This document shows, one piece after another, positions 24,157 through 32,091 of a DNA stretch of 64,000 bases. The DNA is taken from positions 1,736,001 to 1,800,000 of the forward strand of contig NZ_CP131131.1 of the NCBI RefSeq assembly GCF_033705735.1. The letters are read 5' to 3'. The notes under the pieces are model-generated. The model saw nothing but the letters and a program-made list of their open reading frames with translations. It searched no databases and was not told where the DNA came from. How positions within the stretch are numbered: the first letter of the stretch is position 1; each line of letters starts with the position of its first letter. Position numbers and translations under genes: made by a program. The stretch is from Shinella zoogloeoides. Lineage in GTDB: Bacteria > Pseudomonadota > Alphaproteobacteria > Rhizobiales > Rhizobiaceae.

Positions 24157-25169
24157 CAGCGGGTCCTCCCGAAGAGGCCTTGCGGCCGGAAGGCCAGCAC
24201 GACGACCATGATCAGGAAGGTCAGCACCACCGAATAGGTGGGGAAATAGACGGAGCCGACCTGCTCGGCGAGGCCGATGATCAGCGCGCCGAGCGCAGCG
24301 CCCGGAATGGAGCCCATGCCGCCGACGATGACGACCACGAGGGACGCGAGCAGAAAGCGCGTATCCTCCCCCGGCGCGACCGACTGGAACGTGCCGCCGA
24401 CGACGCCCGCCATGCCCGCAAGGCCCGCGCCGAAGGCGAAGACCAGCACGAAGACGCGCTGGATGCGCACGCCGGTCGCCGACAGCATGTCGCGGTCGTC
24501 GACGCCGGCACGCACCAGCATGCCGATGCGCGTACGGTTGAGCGCCAGCCACATCAGCACGCCGATCACCACCGAAGCGAGGAAGATGACGAGGCGCACG
24601 ATGGGATAGGTCATGTAGACCGGCTCGCCCGAACTTTTTACGGCAGTGACCAGCGGCAGGCGCACCGGCCCGCCCAGCCATTCCGGCGCCAGGATCTGGA
24701 AGGTGTTGCCGCCCATGATCCACAGCATGAGGTCGGCAAGGACGATAGAAATGCCGATCGTCACCAGCGTCTGGCGCAGGTCCTCGCCCTCCATGCGGCG
24801 GAAGACGGCGTATTGCAGGACGATGCCGACGAGCGCGACGACGACGAAGGCGACGACGAAGGACAGGAGCCAGAAGCCGGTGGCAAGCGCGACGCCGTAG
24901 CCGATATAGCCGCCCAGCATGTAGAGCGAGCCATGGGCGAGATTGACGTTCTTCATCAGCCCGAAGATCAGCGTGAAGCCGCTGGCGACGAGGAAGTAGA
25001 GCCCACCCAGCGTTATGCCGTTGAAGATGGCGTTGAGGAAGACTTTCTTTTTGCCGAGCACGGCCTCCAGCCCCGGCGGCCAGGCGGCGAAGATAGCCCA
25101 GACGAAGAAGGCGACGACGAGGAAGACGACGAGCGACCAGACCGGATGGCGATTGTAATAGGCGATCAT
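24156..25169 (-). CDS. livH: LivH-type ABC transporter permease
   Basis: A 337-residue permease with 'FNGITLGGLYFLVASGFTLIFGLM' and 'NLAHGSLYMLGGYIGY'-type segments typical of LivH, and the coupling loop near 'TRIGMLVRAGVDDRDMLSATG'. The start is at Met-Ile-Ala-Tyr (25169). An upstream ATG at 25256 would add a polar segment unlike the family. It is the first gene of the 16-gene operon, so the promoter should lie in 25170-25363. Confidence 0.87.
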   Translation of the reverse strand: MIAYYNRHPVWSLVVFLVVAFFVWAIFAAWPPGLEAVLGKKKVFLNAIFNGITLGGLYFLVASGFTLIFGLMKNVNLAHGSLYMLGGYIGYGVALATGFWLLSFVVAFVVVALVGIVLQYAVFRRMEGEDLRQTLVTIGISIVLADLMLWIMGGNTFQILAPEWLGGPVRLPLVTAVKSSGEPVYMTYPIVRLVIFLASVVIGVLMWLALNRTRIGMLVRAGVDDRDMLSATGVRIQRVFVLVFAFGAGLAGMAGVVGGTFQSVAPGEDTRFLLASLVVVIVGGMGSIPGAALGALIIGLAEQVGSVYFPTYSVVLTFLIMVVVLAFRPQGLFGRTR

Positions 25170-25255
25170 CTCCGCCCCCCGGCAGGGGGCACGGCGAACG
25201 GCCATCGCTGAATGCAGCCAAACCGAGCAGTCAAGCGGCATCCTCCCATGCTTCA

Positions 25256-25272
25256 TGACGTCGTTGATGTCA
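25256..25272. promoter_or_regulatory. inverted repeat upstream of livH, candidate operator
   Basis: TGACGTC-GTT-GATGTCA: 7-bp arms with one mismatch, about 87 bp upstream of the livH start in the 194-bp gap to the araC-type gene. It may bind a regulator of the operon. AraC proteins usually bind direct repeats, so it need not be the site of the neighbouring regulator. Confidence 0.3.
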
Positions 25273-25363
25273 CGAGACTAGCCGGAGCGTGCGCGAAACC
25301 ACGTACCTTTGAGTATGCTCCCATCGCGGATGATCGGCTAAAACGCGCCGCTCCGCGCGATCT

Positions 25364-26218
25364 TCACTGTCCGACGAAGGCGGCGCGCCGGTAGTCCGTC
25401 GGGGGAATGCCGACATTGGCGGTGAAGAAGCGCGTGAAGCTCGCCTGCGAGGCGAAGCCGAGGTCGAGGCCGATGGTGGTGATCGGCTTCTGGGTGAGCG
25501 TCAGGCTGTCGATCGCCGTCTCCATCTTCAGCGTGTTGAGATAGACATTGGGCGTGATGCCGGCATTCTCGCGGAAGAGCTTGTAGAAATGCGGACGGGA
25601 AAGCCCGGCATCGCGGGCGATCGTATCGAGCACGACCTCGTCGCTCAGCCGTTCGCTCATCAGCCGCATGGAGTTGCGCACCCGGAAATCGCGGATGCCG
25701 GACCATTGCTGCTGGACGGGCACGACGGTCTCGCCTTCCAGCGGCGAGACGTCCGGCGACCATTGCCAGGTCTGGTCGTAGCAAAGGCGCGTCAGCTCAT
25801 AGAGATAGCCGTCGAAGAGATCGGAATGGATATCCTCGAGCAGCAGCGCCGAGACCAGCTTCACCAGCCGGTGGATCTGCGGCGTGATGGCGATGCGGTC
25901 GCGCCCGAAACGCAACGCGCCTTGCGCCGTGCGGCCGACCTCAAGAAACCAGAGCGGCTTGATATAGAGCACGAGGAACAGCGTGCCATGTTCCGGATCA
26001 CCCGGATTGAAGCTGTGCGGCTGCCAGGGATTGACCGTTCCGCCGGTGCCCGCGTCGATGCGACATTCGAGGCCGGACGCCGTCACGACGGACGGCGTGC
26101 CCTGGACGTGAAACGTGAGATGGCCTTCCCGATGCGCATGCGTCGCCATGGGGCGATTGATATTATACAGCGCCGCACGGCCGAACGGGCCGTGATAGAC
26201 GGCTAGAGCAGTACTCAT
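25364..26218 (-). CDS. AraC-family transcriptional regulator
   Basis: A 284-residue regulator: N-terminal cupin-like AraC ligand-binding domain ('HREGHLTFHVQG', 'GGTVNPWQPHSFNPG') and C-terminal double helix-turn-helix ('LDTIARDAGLSRPHFYKLFRENAGITPNVYLN' region and 'ITTIGLDLGFASQASFTRFF' region). It is co-directional with and 194 bp upstream of livH, so it is the natural candidate activator of the catabolic operon. The start at 26218 follows a GGGGGAGGAG run. The 288-bp stretch 26219-26506 ahead of it shows no gene or clear motif. Confidence 0.88.
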   Translation of the reverse strand: MSTALAVYHGPFGRAALYNINRPMATHAHREGHLTFHVQGTPSVVTASGLECRIDAGTGGTVNPWQPHSFNPGDPEHGTLFLVLYIKPLWFLEVGRTAQGALRFGRDRIAITPQIHRLVKLVSALLLEDIHSDLFDGYLYELTRLCYDQTWQWSPDVSPLEGETVVPVQQQWSGIRDFRVRNSMRLMSERLSDEVVLDTIARDAGLSRPHFYKLFRENAGITPNVYLNTLKMETAIDSLTLTQKPITTIGLDLGFASQASFTRFFTANVGIPPTDYRRAAFVGQ

Positions 26219-26506
26219 CTCCTCCCCCCGCAGTTGTTTTCTGCGAGAGCCGGGGCTTCCAAGAGCTGTGTGGCCGGCAGTTTCCGCCTGGCCGAATGCG
26301 ATGAGCAGACAGTCGGCCATCGCGTCTGCGGCGATGTTCCGGATGAACGCCCGATGCAGTCTCCTCCCGGAACAAGTCGTCGGACGCGACCGGCTCGGAA
26401 GCGATTAAACCTGCGAGAATGCCGGTTTTGCAAGCCGCACAAGCCGGAAAATGAGACTAAAAGGTATGGAATCGGGCCTTTCGGCGGCTCTTCGGGACCG
26501 GCCGCG

Positions 26507-27640
26507 CTAGAGAGCGTCCGTCAGCATCGCCAGATAGTCCCGCGAGGTCGCCCGCCGGGGGTTCGTTCCGTTGGTGTGATCCCGCTCCGCAAGCGGTGCG
26601 GCAAGCTCCAGAGCGCTGCGGTCGAGGCCCATTTCACCGAGCCGCGAGGGCAGGCCGAGGCCGTTGCTGATCCTTGAAAAGGCCGCCGCGAGATCACGTC
26701 CGGCCGGAACGCCGATCGCCTCGCGGAGCGCCGGATAGCGATGCCCGGCCGCCGGCGCATTGAAGGCAAGCACGTGGGGCAGCAGCACGGCGTTGAGCGT
26801 TCCGTGGTGCAGGTTCGGCTGTTTTAGCCCGCCGAGGGCGTGGCTCATCGCATGGACGCCGCCGAGCCCTTTCTGGAAGGCGAGCGCGCCGTTGAGCGCT
26901 GCGGCCATCATCTCCCTGCGGGAATCAAGGTCCCGCCCCTCCTCGACTGCCCGCTCGATATTGGCCGCCGCGCGCCGCAGCCCGTCGAGCGCGATGCCAT
27001 CGGCCGGCGGATTATAGGCAGTGGCGATATAGGTCTCCACGCAATGGGTGATGGCATCCATGCCCGTCGCCGCCGTCAGTTCCGGCGGAAGCGTCAGCGT
27101 CAGCGTTGGATCGCAGATCGCCACCTTCGGGATGAGGTAGGGACTGATGAGGCCGAGCTTGCGGCCGTCGTCGAAGACAATGAGGGCGCCGCGGCCGACT
27201 TCCGATCCGGTCCCGGCGGTGGTCGGAATGGCGATGACCGGCGGCAGGATGTTCTGGATGCGCGAGACGCCGCCCTCCACCGCCGCATAGCTGATGAGCG
27301 GCCCGTCATGGCTGACGGCCAGGGCAACCGCCTTGGCAAGGTCGATTGAGGAGCCGCCGCCGAAGCCGATCAGGCTGTCGCAATCATGGTTTCGATAGGC
27401 CGCGGCCGCAGCCCGGCATGCGGCCTCCGTCGGATTCGCCGGCGTTTCGGCGTATATCGCCGGTGCGGTTTCCGTGTCGAAGGCGTCGAGCAGCCGGTCG
27501 AGATGGCCGCTGGCGGCAAGGCCGCGATCGGTGACGATCAGGGGGCGGCGGATCGCAAGGGAGCGGGCTTCGACGGCAAGCGCTTCCTCGAGAATGTCGT
27601 CGGCGAAATGCACCCGGTTGAGGTAAGTGATCAGCGACAA
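26507..27640 (-). CDS. iron-containing alcohol dehydrogenase family (maleylacetate reductase/1,3-propanediol dehydrogenase-like)
   Basis: A 377-residue group III dehydrogenase. Cofactor-binding 'GFGGGSSIDLAKAVA' and 'PTTAGTGSEVG' are followed by the metal-ligand pattern Asp-x3-His ('MDAITH'), His in 'AMSHALGG' and His in 'HHGTLNAVLLPH'. Members reduce aldehydes or maleylacetate with NAD(P)H. Maleylacetate reductase would fit an aromatic pathway, but the substrate cannot be read from sequence. It is co-directional with the binding-protein gene 73 bp upstream. Confidence 0.85.
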   Translation of the reverse strand: MSLITYLNRVHFADDILEEALAVEARSLAIRRPLIVTDRGLAASGHLDRLLDAFDTETAPAIYAETPANPTEAACRAAAAAYRNHDCDSLIGFGGGSSIDLAKAVALAVSHDGPLISYAAVEGGVSRIQNILPPVIAIPTTAGTGSEVGRGALIVFDDGRKLGLISPYLIPKVAICDPTLTLTLPPELTAATGMDAITHCVETYIATAYNPPADGIALDGLRRAAANIERAVEEGRDLDSRREMMAAALNGALAFQKGLGGVHAMSHALGGLKQPNLHHGTLNAVLLPHVLAFNAPAAGHRYPALREAIGVPAGRDLAAAFSRISNGLGLPSRLGEMGLDRSALELAAPLAERDHTNGTNPRRATSRDYLAMLTDAL

Positions 27641-27675
27641 GCCAGCCTCCCCTTCCGCTTCGAGACGCCGATTGC

Positions 27676-27704
27676 GGAAAGGCCGGGCGCGAACCCGGCC
27701 TTCC
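27676..27704 (-). terminator. hairpin between binding-protein gene and dehydrogenase gene
   Basis: GGAAAGGCCGGG and CCCGGCCTTCC form a long GC-rich stem 10 bp beyond the stop codon of the binding-protein gene. No T-run follows, so it may stabilise the binding-protein mRNA or only partly stop transcription, a common arrangement that keeps binding protein in excess. Confidence 0.5.
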
Positions 27705-27713
27705 GTAAAGCGA

Positions 27714-28961
27714 TCAGTAGGACGTCTTGCACTCCGGCGCGTCGCGCGAAGGCAGACCGATCTTCTTGAAGGATTCTTCCGAAAGCCCGAGCGTCTGGTT
27801 CACGTCCGGCACGGTCATGACCAGCTTGTTCATCAGGTTGCCGTCCGGCCCTTCCGTGACCTCGCTGATGAAGTTCGTGCCGATCGCCTGGCGATTGGCG
27901 TCGAGCTTGAAGTGGCCGTTCGGCGCATCCAGTTCCATCTTGGCGAGCGCATCGCGGAAGGCCGCCTGATCGCCGGAAATGTCGCCCTTGACCTGATCGA
28001 GCGCCTTCAGCGTCGCGATGGTGGAATTGTAGTAGCCCGTCGCGAACAGCGAGGGCGACGGGAAGCGCTTGTCGGCCGGGAAGGCGTCCTGATAGGCCTT
28101 CACGAACTTCGTCCAGTTCGGATCGGTGGAATCGTCCGCCTGCGGACCGCCGGAAGGCGTGCCGATCAGCGCCTTCTTCGCATCGCCCTTGGCATTGAGC
28201 ACGGTGCCGTCCACCATGATCGTGCCGCCGATGAGGTGGGCGCTGCCGCCGGCCTGCTGGTACTGGTTCAGGAAGTTGACGGCGTCGGCGCCGCCGAGGC
28301 CGACATAGATGGCATCGACGTCATCGGGCAGCGCCGCGATGATCGAGGAGAAATCCTTGGTGCCGAGCGGCACCCACTGGCGCTCCGAAATCTGGCCGCC
28401 AGCCTGGCAGAAGCCGAGGGCAAAGCCCATGAAGTTGGTGTAGCCGAAGGAATAGTCTTCCGCGACCGAGGCGACATTCTTCCAGCCCTTGGTCTCGAAG
28501 ACATATTTGCCGAGACCCGCGCCCCACTGGGCGCCGTCCATGTTGAAGCGGTAGAAATTCGCGGCCGGATCGACCATCGTGGCTTCCTGCGCGCCGGAAA
28601 GGCCGTTGACGACCGTGACGTTCGGGTTCTGCTTGGCAAAGTCGCGCAGCGCGATGCCTTCGGATCCGGAAAGCGGGCCGACGATGACGGTCACGCCGTC
28701 CTGGTCCACCAGCTTGCGGGCCGCGCGCACGGCGCTTTCCGGCGTCGTGTCGGTCGAGGCGACGACGGTCTTCACCGTCTTGCCGCCGACGGTCGGCATT
28801 TCCTTGAGCGCCACCTCGACGCCGCGCATGGCATCCTCGCCGAGGACGGTATAGGTTCCTTCCAGCGTCGCGAGAACCCCGATCTTCAAGTCCTCGGCGC
28901 CGGCCGAGCCTGCAAAGAGCAAGGCGCCGAGCGCCACGCTCGTCAGCAAGTACGTTTTCAT
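27714..28961 (-). CDS. LivK-type periplasmic substrate-binding protein
   Basis: A 415-residue binding protein of the HAAT class: signal peptide ending near 'GSAGAED' (residue ~23), then 'LKIGVLATLEGTYTVLGEDAMRGVEVALKE' and 'VIVGPLSGSEGIALRDFA', typical of type I periplasmic fold proteins. It is the only LivK-like protein in the window and lies upstream, in the same direction, of livHMGF, so it most likely feeds that transporter. An unusually high number of aromatic-acid and amide transporters use this class. The ligand is unknown. Confidence 0.85.
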   Translation of the reverse strand: MKTYLLTSVALGALLFAGSAGAEDLKIGVLATLEGTYTVLGEDAMRGVEVALKEMPTVGGKTVKTVVASTDTTPESAVRAARKLVDQDGVTVIVGPLSGSEGIALRDFAKQNPNVTVVNGLSGAQEATMVDPAANFYRFNMDGAQWGAGLGKYVFETKGWKNVASVAEDYSFGYTNFMGFALGFCQAGGQISERQWVPLGTKDFSSIIAALPDDVDAIYVGLGGADAVNFLNQYQQAGGSAHLIGGTIMVDGTVLNAKGDAKKALIGTPSGGPQADDSTDPNWTKFVKAYQDAFPADKRFPSPSLFATGYYNSTIATLKALDQVKGDISGDQAAFRDALAKMELDAPNGHFKLDANRQAIGTNFISEVTEGPDGNLMNKLVMTVPDVNQTLGLSEESFKKIGLPSRDAPECKTSY

Positions 28962-29105
28962 TGGCCACTCCTCCCTGTCCCGTCCTCCTCGACGGGGTTG
29001 ATAGCCCTGGCAGACTAGGGGAGACGGCGGAAAGCCTGATTTCCTTGAGTGCGTCCGTATATCTTTCAGTCTGATATTCGGCCCGCGGCCCGGCTTGCGG
29101 ACATG

Positions 29106-29140
29106 GAAAAGCCGCAAGGCGCGCGCGGCGCCCTGCGGCT
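29106..29140 (-). terminator. intrinsic terminator of the sugar transporter operon
   Basis: AGCCGCAaGGCGC and GCGCCcTGCGGCT (29110-29140) form a stem of 12 pairs with one mismatch. On the minus strand it is followed by TTTT. It lies 20 bp beyond the binding-protein stop codon. Confidence 0.7.
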
Positions 29141-29159
29141 CGTGAAAGCTCTTCAGCCG

Positions 29160-30098
29160 TCAGAAGGCCGGCTGGACGGTCTCGACATTGGCCTTGGTGA
29201 CGACCGTCAGCGGGATCGGCAGGCGGGCCTTGACCTCCTTGCCGTCGAGGATTTCCGCCATGGTCTCGATGGCGAGCTTGCCGTCCTCGACCGGCGACTG
29301 GACGATGGTCGAGTACATCTCGCCCGAGCGGATGGAATCGAAGGCGTCGCGCTGGCCGTTGATGCCGACGATCGGCGGCGTCGGCTTGCCGGAATTGGCT
29401 TCCTTCCAGGCGTCGATGAAGCCGCGCGCCATGGTGTCGTCGTTTGCGTAGACGCCGGTGATCTTGTCGCCGAATCGGGTGATCAGGTCGCGGCTGGCGA
29501 CGAGCGCTTTCTGCTGGTCGAAGTCGGCATTGACGGTCTCCAGCACCTCGATCTTGCTGCCGATCTCCTTCAGGCGGTCGACGAAGCCGCCGACGCGGCC
29601 GATGGTCGTGCCGTTGCCGGCCTGGCCGGCGATGACGACGACGGCGCCCTCGCCCTTCATCGCCTCGCTCAGCGAATCGGCGGCAAGCTTGCCCTCCTCG
29701 TAGACGTCCGGGCCGGTGAAGGACTTGATGAAGTCGTTCGCCTGCTCGGCCATCGGCGAGTTGATGAGGATCGCCGGAATGTTCGCCTGCTTGGCGCGGG
29801 CGAGCGCGGGGATATAGGCCTGCGGATCGAGCGGCCAGAGAATGATGCCGTCGGCCTTGCGGGCGATGCAGGTGCTGACCTGCTCGGTGCCGGTCTGCAC
29901 GTCGAAGTTCTGGCTGAGGCTCAGGATCTCGATGCCGAGTTCCTTGGCGCGGTCGTTGAGCGCGACATTGGCCGGCGTCGCATAGGCGTGGGAATCGGCG
30001 GCCGTGACGTAACAGACCGTCTTCGCGCTGGCGAAGGCCGTCGAGGCGAGCAGTATGGCCGCCACGGCGGCGGGCAAGCGTGCAGTCTTACCAATCAT
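29160..30098 (-). CDS. sugar ABC transporter substrate-binding protein (RbsB-like)
   Basis: A 312-residue periplasmic binding protein of the CUT2/ribose class: signal peptide ending at 'TAFASAK' (about residue 25), 'IARKADGIILWPLDPQAY', 'ILINSPMAEQ', 'VYANDDTMARGFIDAW'. GAAGGAGGAA precedes the ATG at 30098. It is the last gene of a four-gene operon (ATPase, two permeases, binding protein) headed by an operator of the nearby GntR regulator. A 6-deoxyhexose such as L-fucose is the inferred ligand from the neighbours. Confidence 0.87.
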   Translation of the reverse strand: MIGKTARLPAAVAAILLASTAFASAKTVCYVTAADSHAYATPANVALNDRAKELGIEILSLSQNFDVQTGTEQVSTCIARKADGIILWPLDPQAYIPALARAKQANIPAILINSPMAEQANDFIKSFTGPDVYEEGKLAADSLSEAMKGEGAVVVIAGQAGNGTTIGRVGGFVDRLKEIGSKIEVLETVNADFDQQKALVASRDLITRFGDKITGVYANDDTMARGFIDAWKEANSGKPTPPIVGINGQRDAFDSIRSGEMYSTIVQSPVEDGKLAIETMAEILDGKEVKARLPIPLTVVTKANVETVQPAF

Positions 30099-30127
30099 GT
30101 TTTCCTCCTTCATCGATTGGAAAATTC

Positions 30128-31093
30128 TCAGGCATGGGCGGGGGCCGCGGCAGGCTTGCGCCGGCCGGTGCGAACGGTTCGATCGAGGACGACAAGCAGG
30201 ATGAGGATCAGCCCGGAGGCGACCTGCTGCATGTAGGCGGGGACCGACTGGAACTCCATCGCCGTCGTCAGCGCGGCGATGGTAAGGACGCCGCCGAGCG
30301 TGCCGAGCGCCGAGCCGCGCCCGCCCTCCAGCCGCGTGCCGCCGACGACGACGGCGGCGATGACCGCGACGGTGAGCTCGGAGCCGTAGACCGGCGAGCC
30401 CGTATTGGTGGCAAGGCTCTGCAGGACGCCCGCGACGCCGGCAAGGGTGCTTGCGAAAACGAAGGACAGGAACATGATGCGGCCCGCCGAGATGCCGCTC
30501 GCCTCCGCCGAAAGCGCATTGGAGCCGACGGCGAAGAGGTTGCGGCCGGCGACGGTGCGCGTCAGCCAGACATGGAGGGCGAGGATCGAGACCAGGAACA
30601 GGCCGCTGCGGACGGTGAAGACTTCGAGATAGATCTCGCTGAGCGTGATCGAGAACATGATGTCGTTGCCGGGGATCGGCTGGCTCGCCGTCATCCAGTG
30701 CGCGACCGAGCGGAAGACCAGCATGGTGGCGAGCGTCGCCACCAGCGAATTGATGCGCAGCGCCACGACGAGGAAGCCGTTGACCACGCCGGCGGCGGTG
30801 CCCGCCAGCACGCCCGCGAGCGCCGCCCATCCCATGCCGAGCGCCGGCTGGAGCATGATCCCGACGATGCCGGAAACGGCGAAGACCGAGCCGACGGAAA
30901 GGTCGATCTGGCCGGCGATGAGGAGGACCGTCAGGCCGATGGCGATGAGGCCGATGGTCGAACCGCGGTCGAGGCCGAGGCTGAGCGTCGTGAGGCTGGC
31001 AAAGCCGGGAACGATGAGCGTGGCGGCGGCGAGCGTCAGACAGAGGATGACGGCGACGCGGTAGCGCAGGAGCGTGGAAACGAAGGCGGGCAT
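30128..31093 (-). CDS. sugar ABC transporter permease (CUT2/RbsC family), second
   Basis: A 321-residue permease with about ten hydrophobic segments and the RbsC-type motifs 'IGLTVLLIAGQIDLSVGSV', 'INSLVATLATMLVFR' and 'VAVIAAVVVGGTRLEGGRGS'. It overlaps the preceding permease gene by one base (TGATG). The two permeases are paralogues and probably form a heterodimer. Confidence 0.9.
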   Translation of the reverse strand: MPAFVSTLLRYRVAVILCLTLAAATLIVPGFASLTTLSLGLDRGSTIGLIAIGLTVLLIAGQIDLSVGSVFAVSGIVGIMLQPALGMGWAALAGVLAGTAAGVVNGFLVVALRINSLVATLATMLVFRSVAHWMTASQPIPGNDIMFSITLSEIYLEVFTVRSGLFLVSILALHVWLTRTVAGRNLFAVGSNALSAEASGISAGRIMFLSFVFASTLAGVAGVLQSLATNTGSPVYGSELTVAVIAAVVVGGTRLEGGRGSALGTLGGVLTIAALTTAMEFQSVPAYMQQVASGLILILLVVLDRTVRTGRRKPAAAPAHA

Positions 31094-32091
31094 CAGGCGA
31101 CACCCCGCTTGCGCAGCGCGATGTCGAGCGCGACGGCACCGGCGATCAAAAGGCCGAGGACGAAGCCCTGGATCGGCGTGCGCACGCCCTGAAGGACCAT
31201 GACATTGGTGAGAAGCTGCACGAAGACGAGGCCGGCCATGGCGCGGGGGATGGAGCCGAAGCCGCCCATGATCGACACCCCGCCGACGACGACCGCCGTG
31301 ATGGCGCTGAACTCGTAGCCCTGGCCGACGAGCGGGCGGGCGCTCTGCAGCGTCAGGCCGAGCAGGCCGCCGCTGAAGCCCGCGGCAAAGGCGGTGATGA
31401 CGAAGGCGCCGGCTCGGACGGCCCGCACCGGCACGGCGCTCGCTTGCGCCGCGCTGTAATTGCCGCCCGTCGCGATGGTCCAGCGGCCCCAGAAGGTGCG
31501 CGACAGCACGAAATTGCCGAGGATTGCGATGGCGATGAAGATGACGGCGATCATCGGCACGCCGAGGATGCGGCTCTTGACGAAATCCGCCGAGCTCGGA
31601 TCCGTGCCGTAGACGATGACGCCGCCGACGGCGGCCTGCACGATGCCGAGCACGATGGTGCCCATGCCGAGCGTGGCGATGATGGGATTGATGCCGACAT
31701 AGCCGACGAGCACGCCGTTGACGAGGCCGGTGAGCCCCGCCAGCAGCACCGCGACGGCAAAGGCCGGAACCGGGCCGATATAGGGTTGGAGCGCGAGCGA
31801 GAGGATCGCGCCGCAGGCGATGGTCGCCGGCACAGAAAGGTCCGCCATGCCGCCGACGACCAGCACGAAGGTCATGCCGACGACGACGATGCCGACGATG
31901 GACATGGACATCAGCACGTTCACGAAATTGCCGGCCGTGAAGAAGACCGGATTGGCGAGCGAGCCGTAGAGGATGACGGCGAGGATGGCGAGCGTGAGGC
32001 CCGCGCGCGAGATGAGGCCGACCATGCGGCTGCCCTGGCTGAAGCGCGCGGCGTCCTTCGTTGTCTGTCCCATGGCGGCGATGTCCGTCAT
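31093..32091 (-). CDS. sugar ABC transporter permease (CUT2/RbsC family), first
   Basis: A 332-residue permease sharing the family motifs 'MTFVLVVGGMADLSVPATIA', 'INPIIATLGMGTIVLG' and 'ITAVVVGGVSIMGGFGS'. The start at 32091 overlaps the ATPase stop by 4 nt. A longer frame upstream is only the shadow of the ATPase gene. Confidence 0.9.
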   Translation of the reverse strand: MTDIAAMGQTTKDAARFSQGSRMVGLISRAGLTLAILAVILYGSLANPVFFTAGNFVNVLMSMSIVGIVVVGMTFVLVVGGMADLSVPATIACGAILSLALQPYIGPVPAFAVAVLLAGLTGLVNGVLVGYVGINPIIATLGMGTIVLGIVQAAVGGVIVYGTDPSSADFVKSRILGVPMIAVIFIAIAILGNFVLSRTFWGRWTIATGGNYSAAQASAVPVRAVRAGAFVITAFAAGFSGGLLGLTLQSARPLVGQGYEFSAITAVVVGGVSIMGGFGSIPRAMAGLVFVQLLTNVMVLQGVRTPIQGFVLGLLIAGAVALDIALRKRGVA

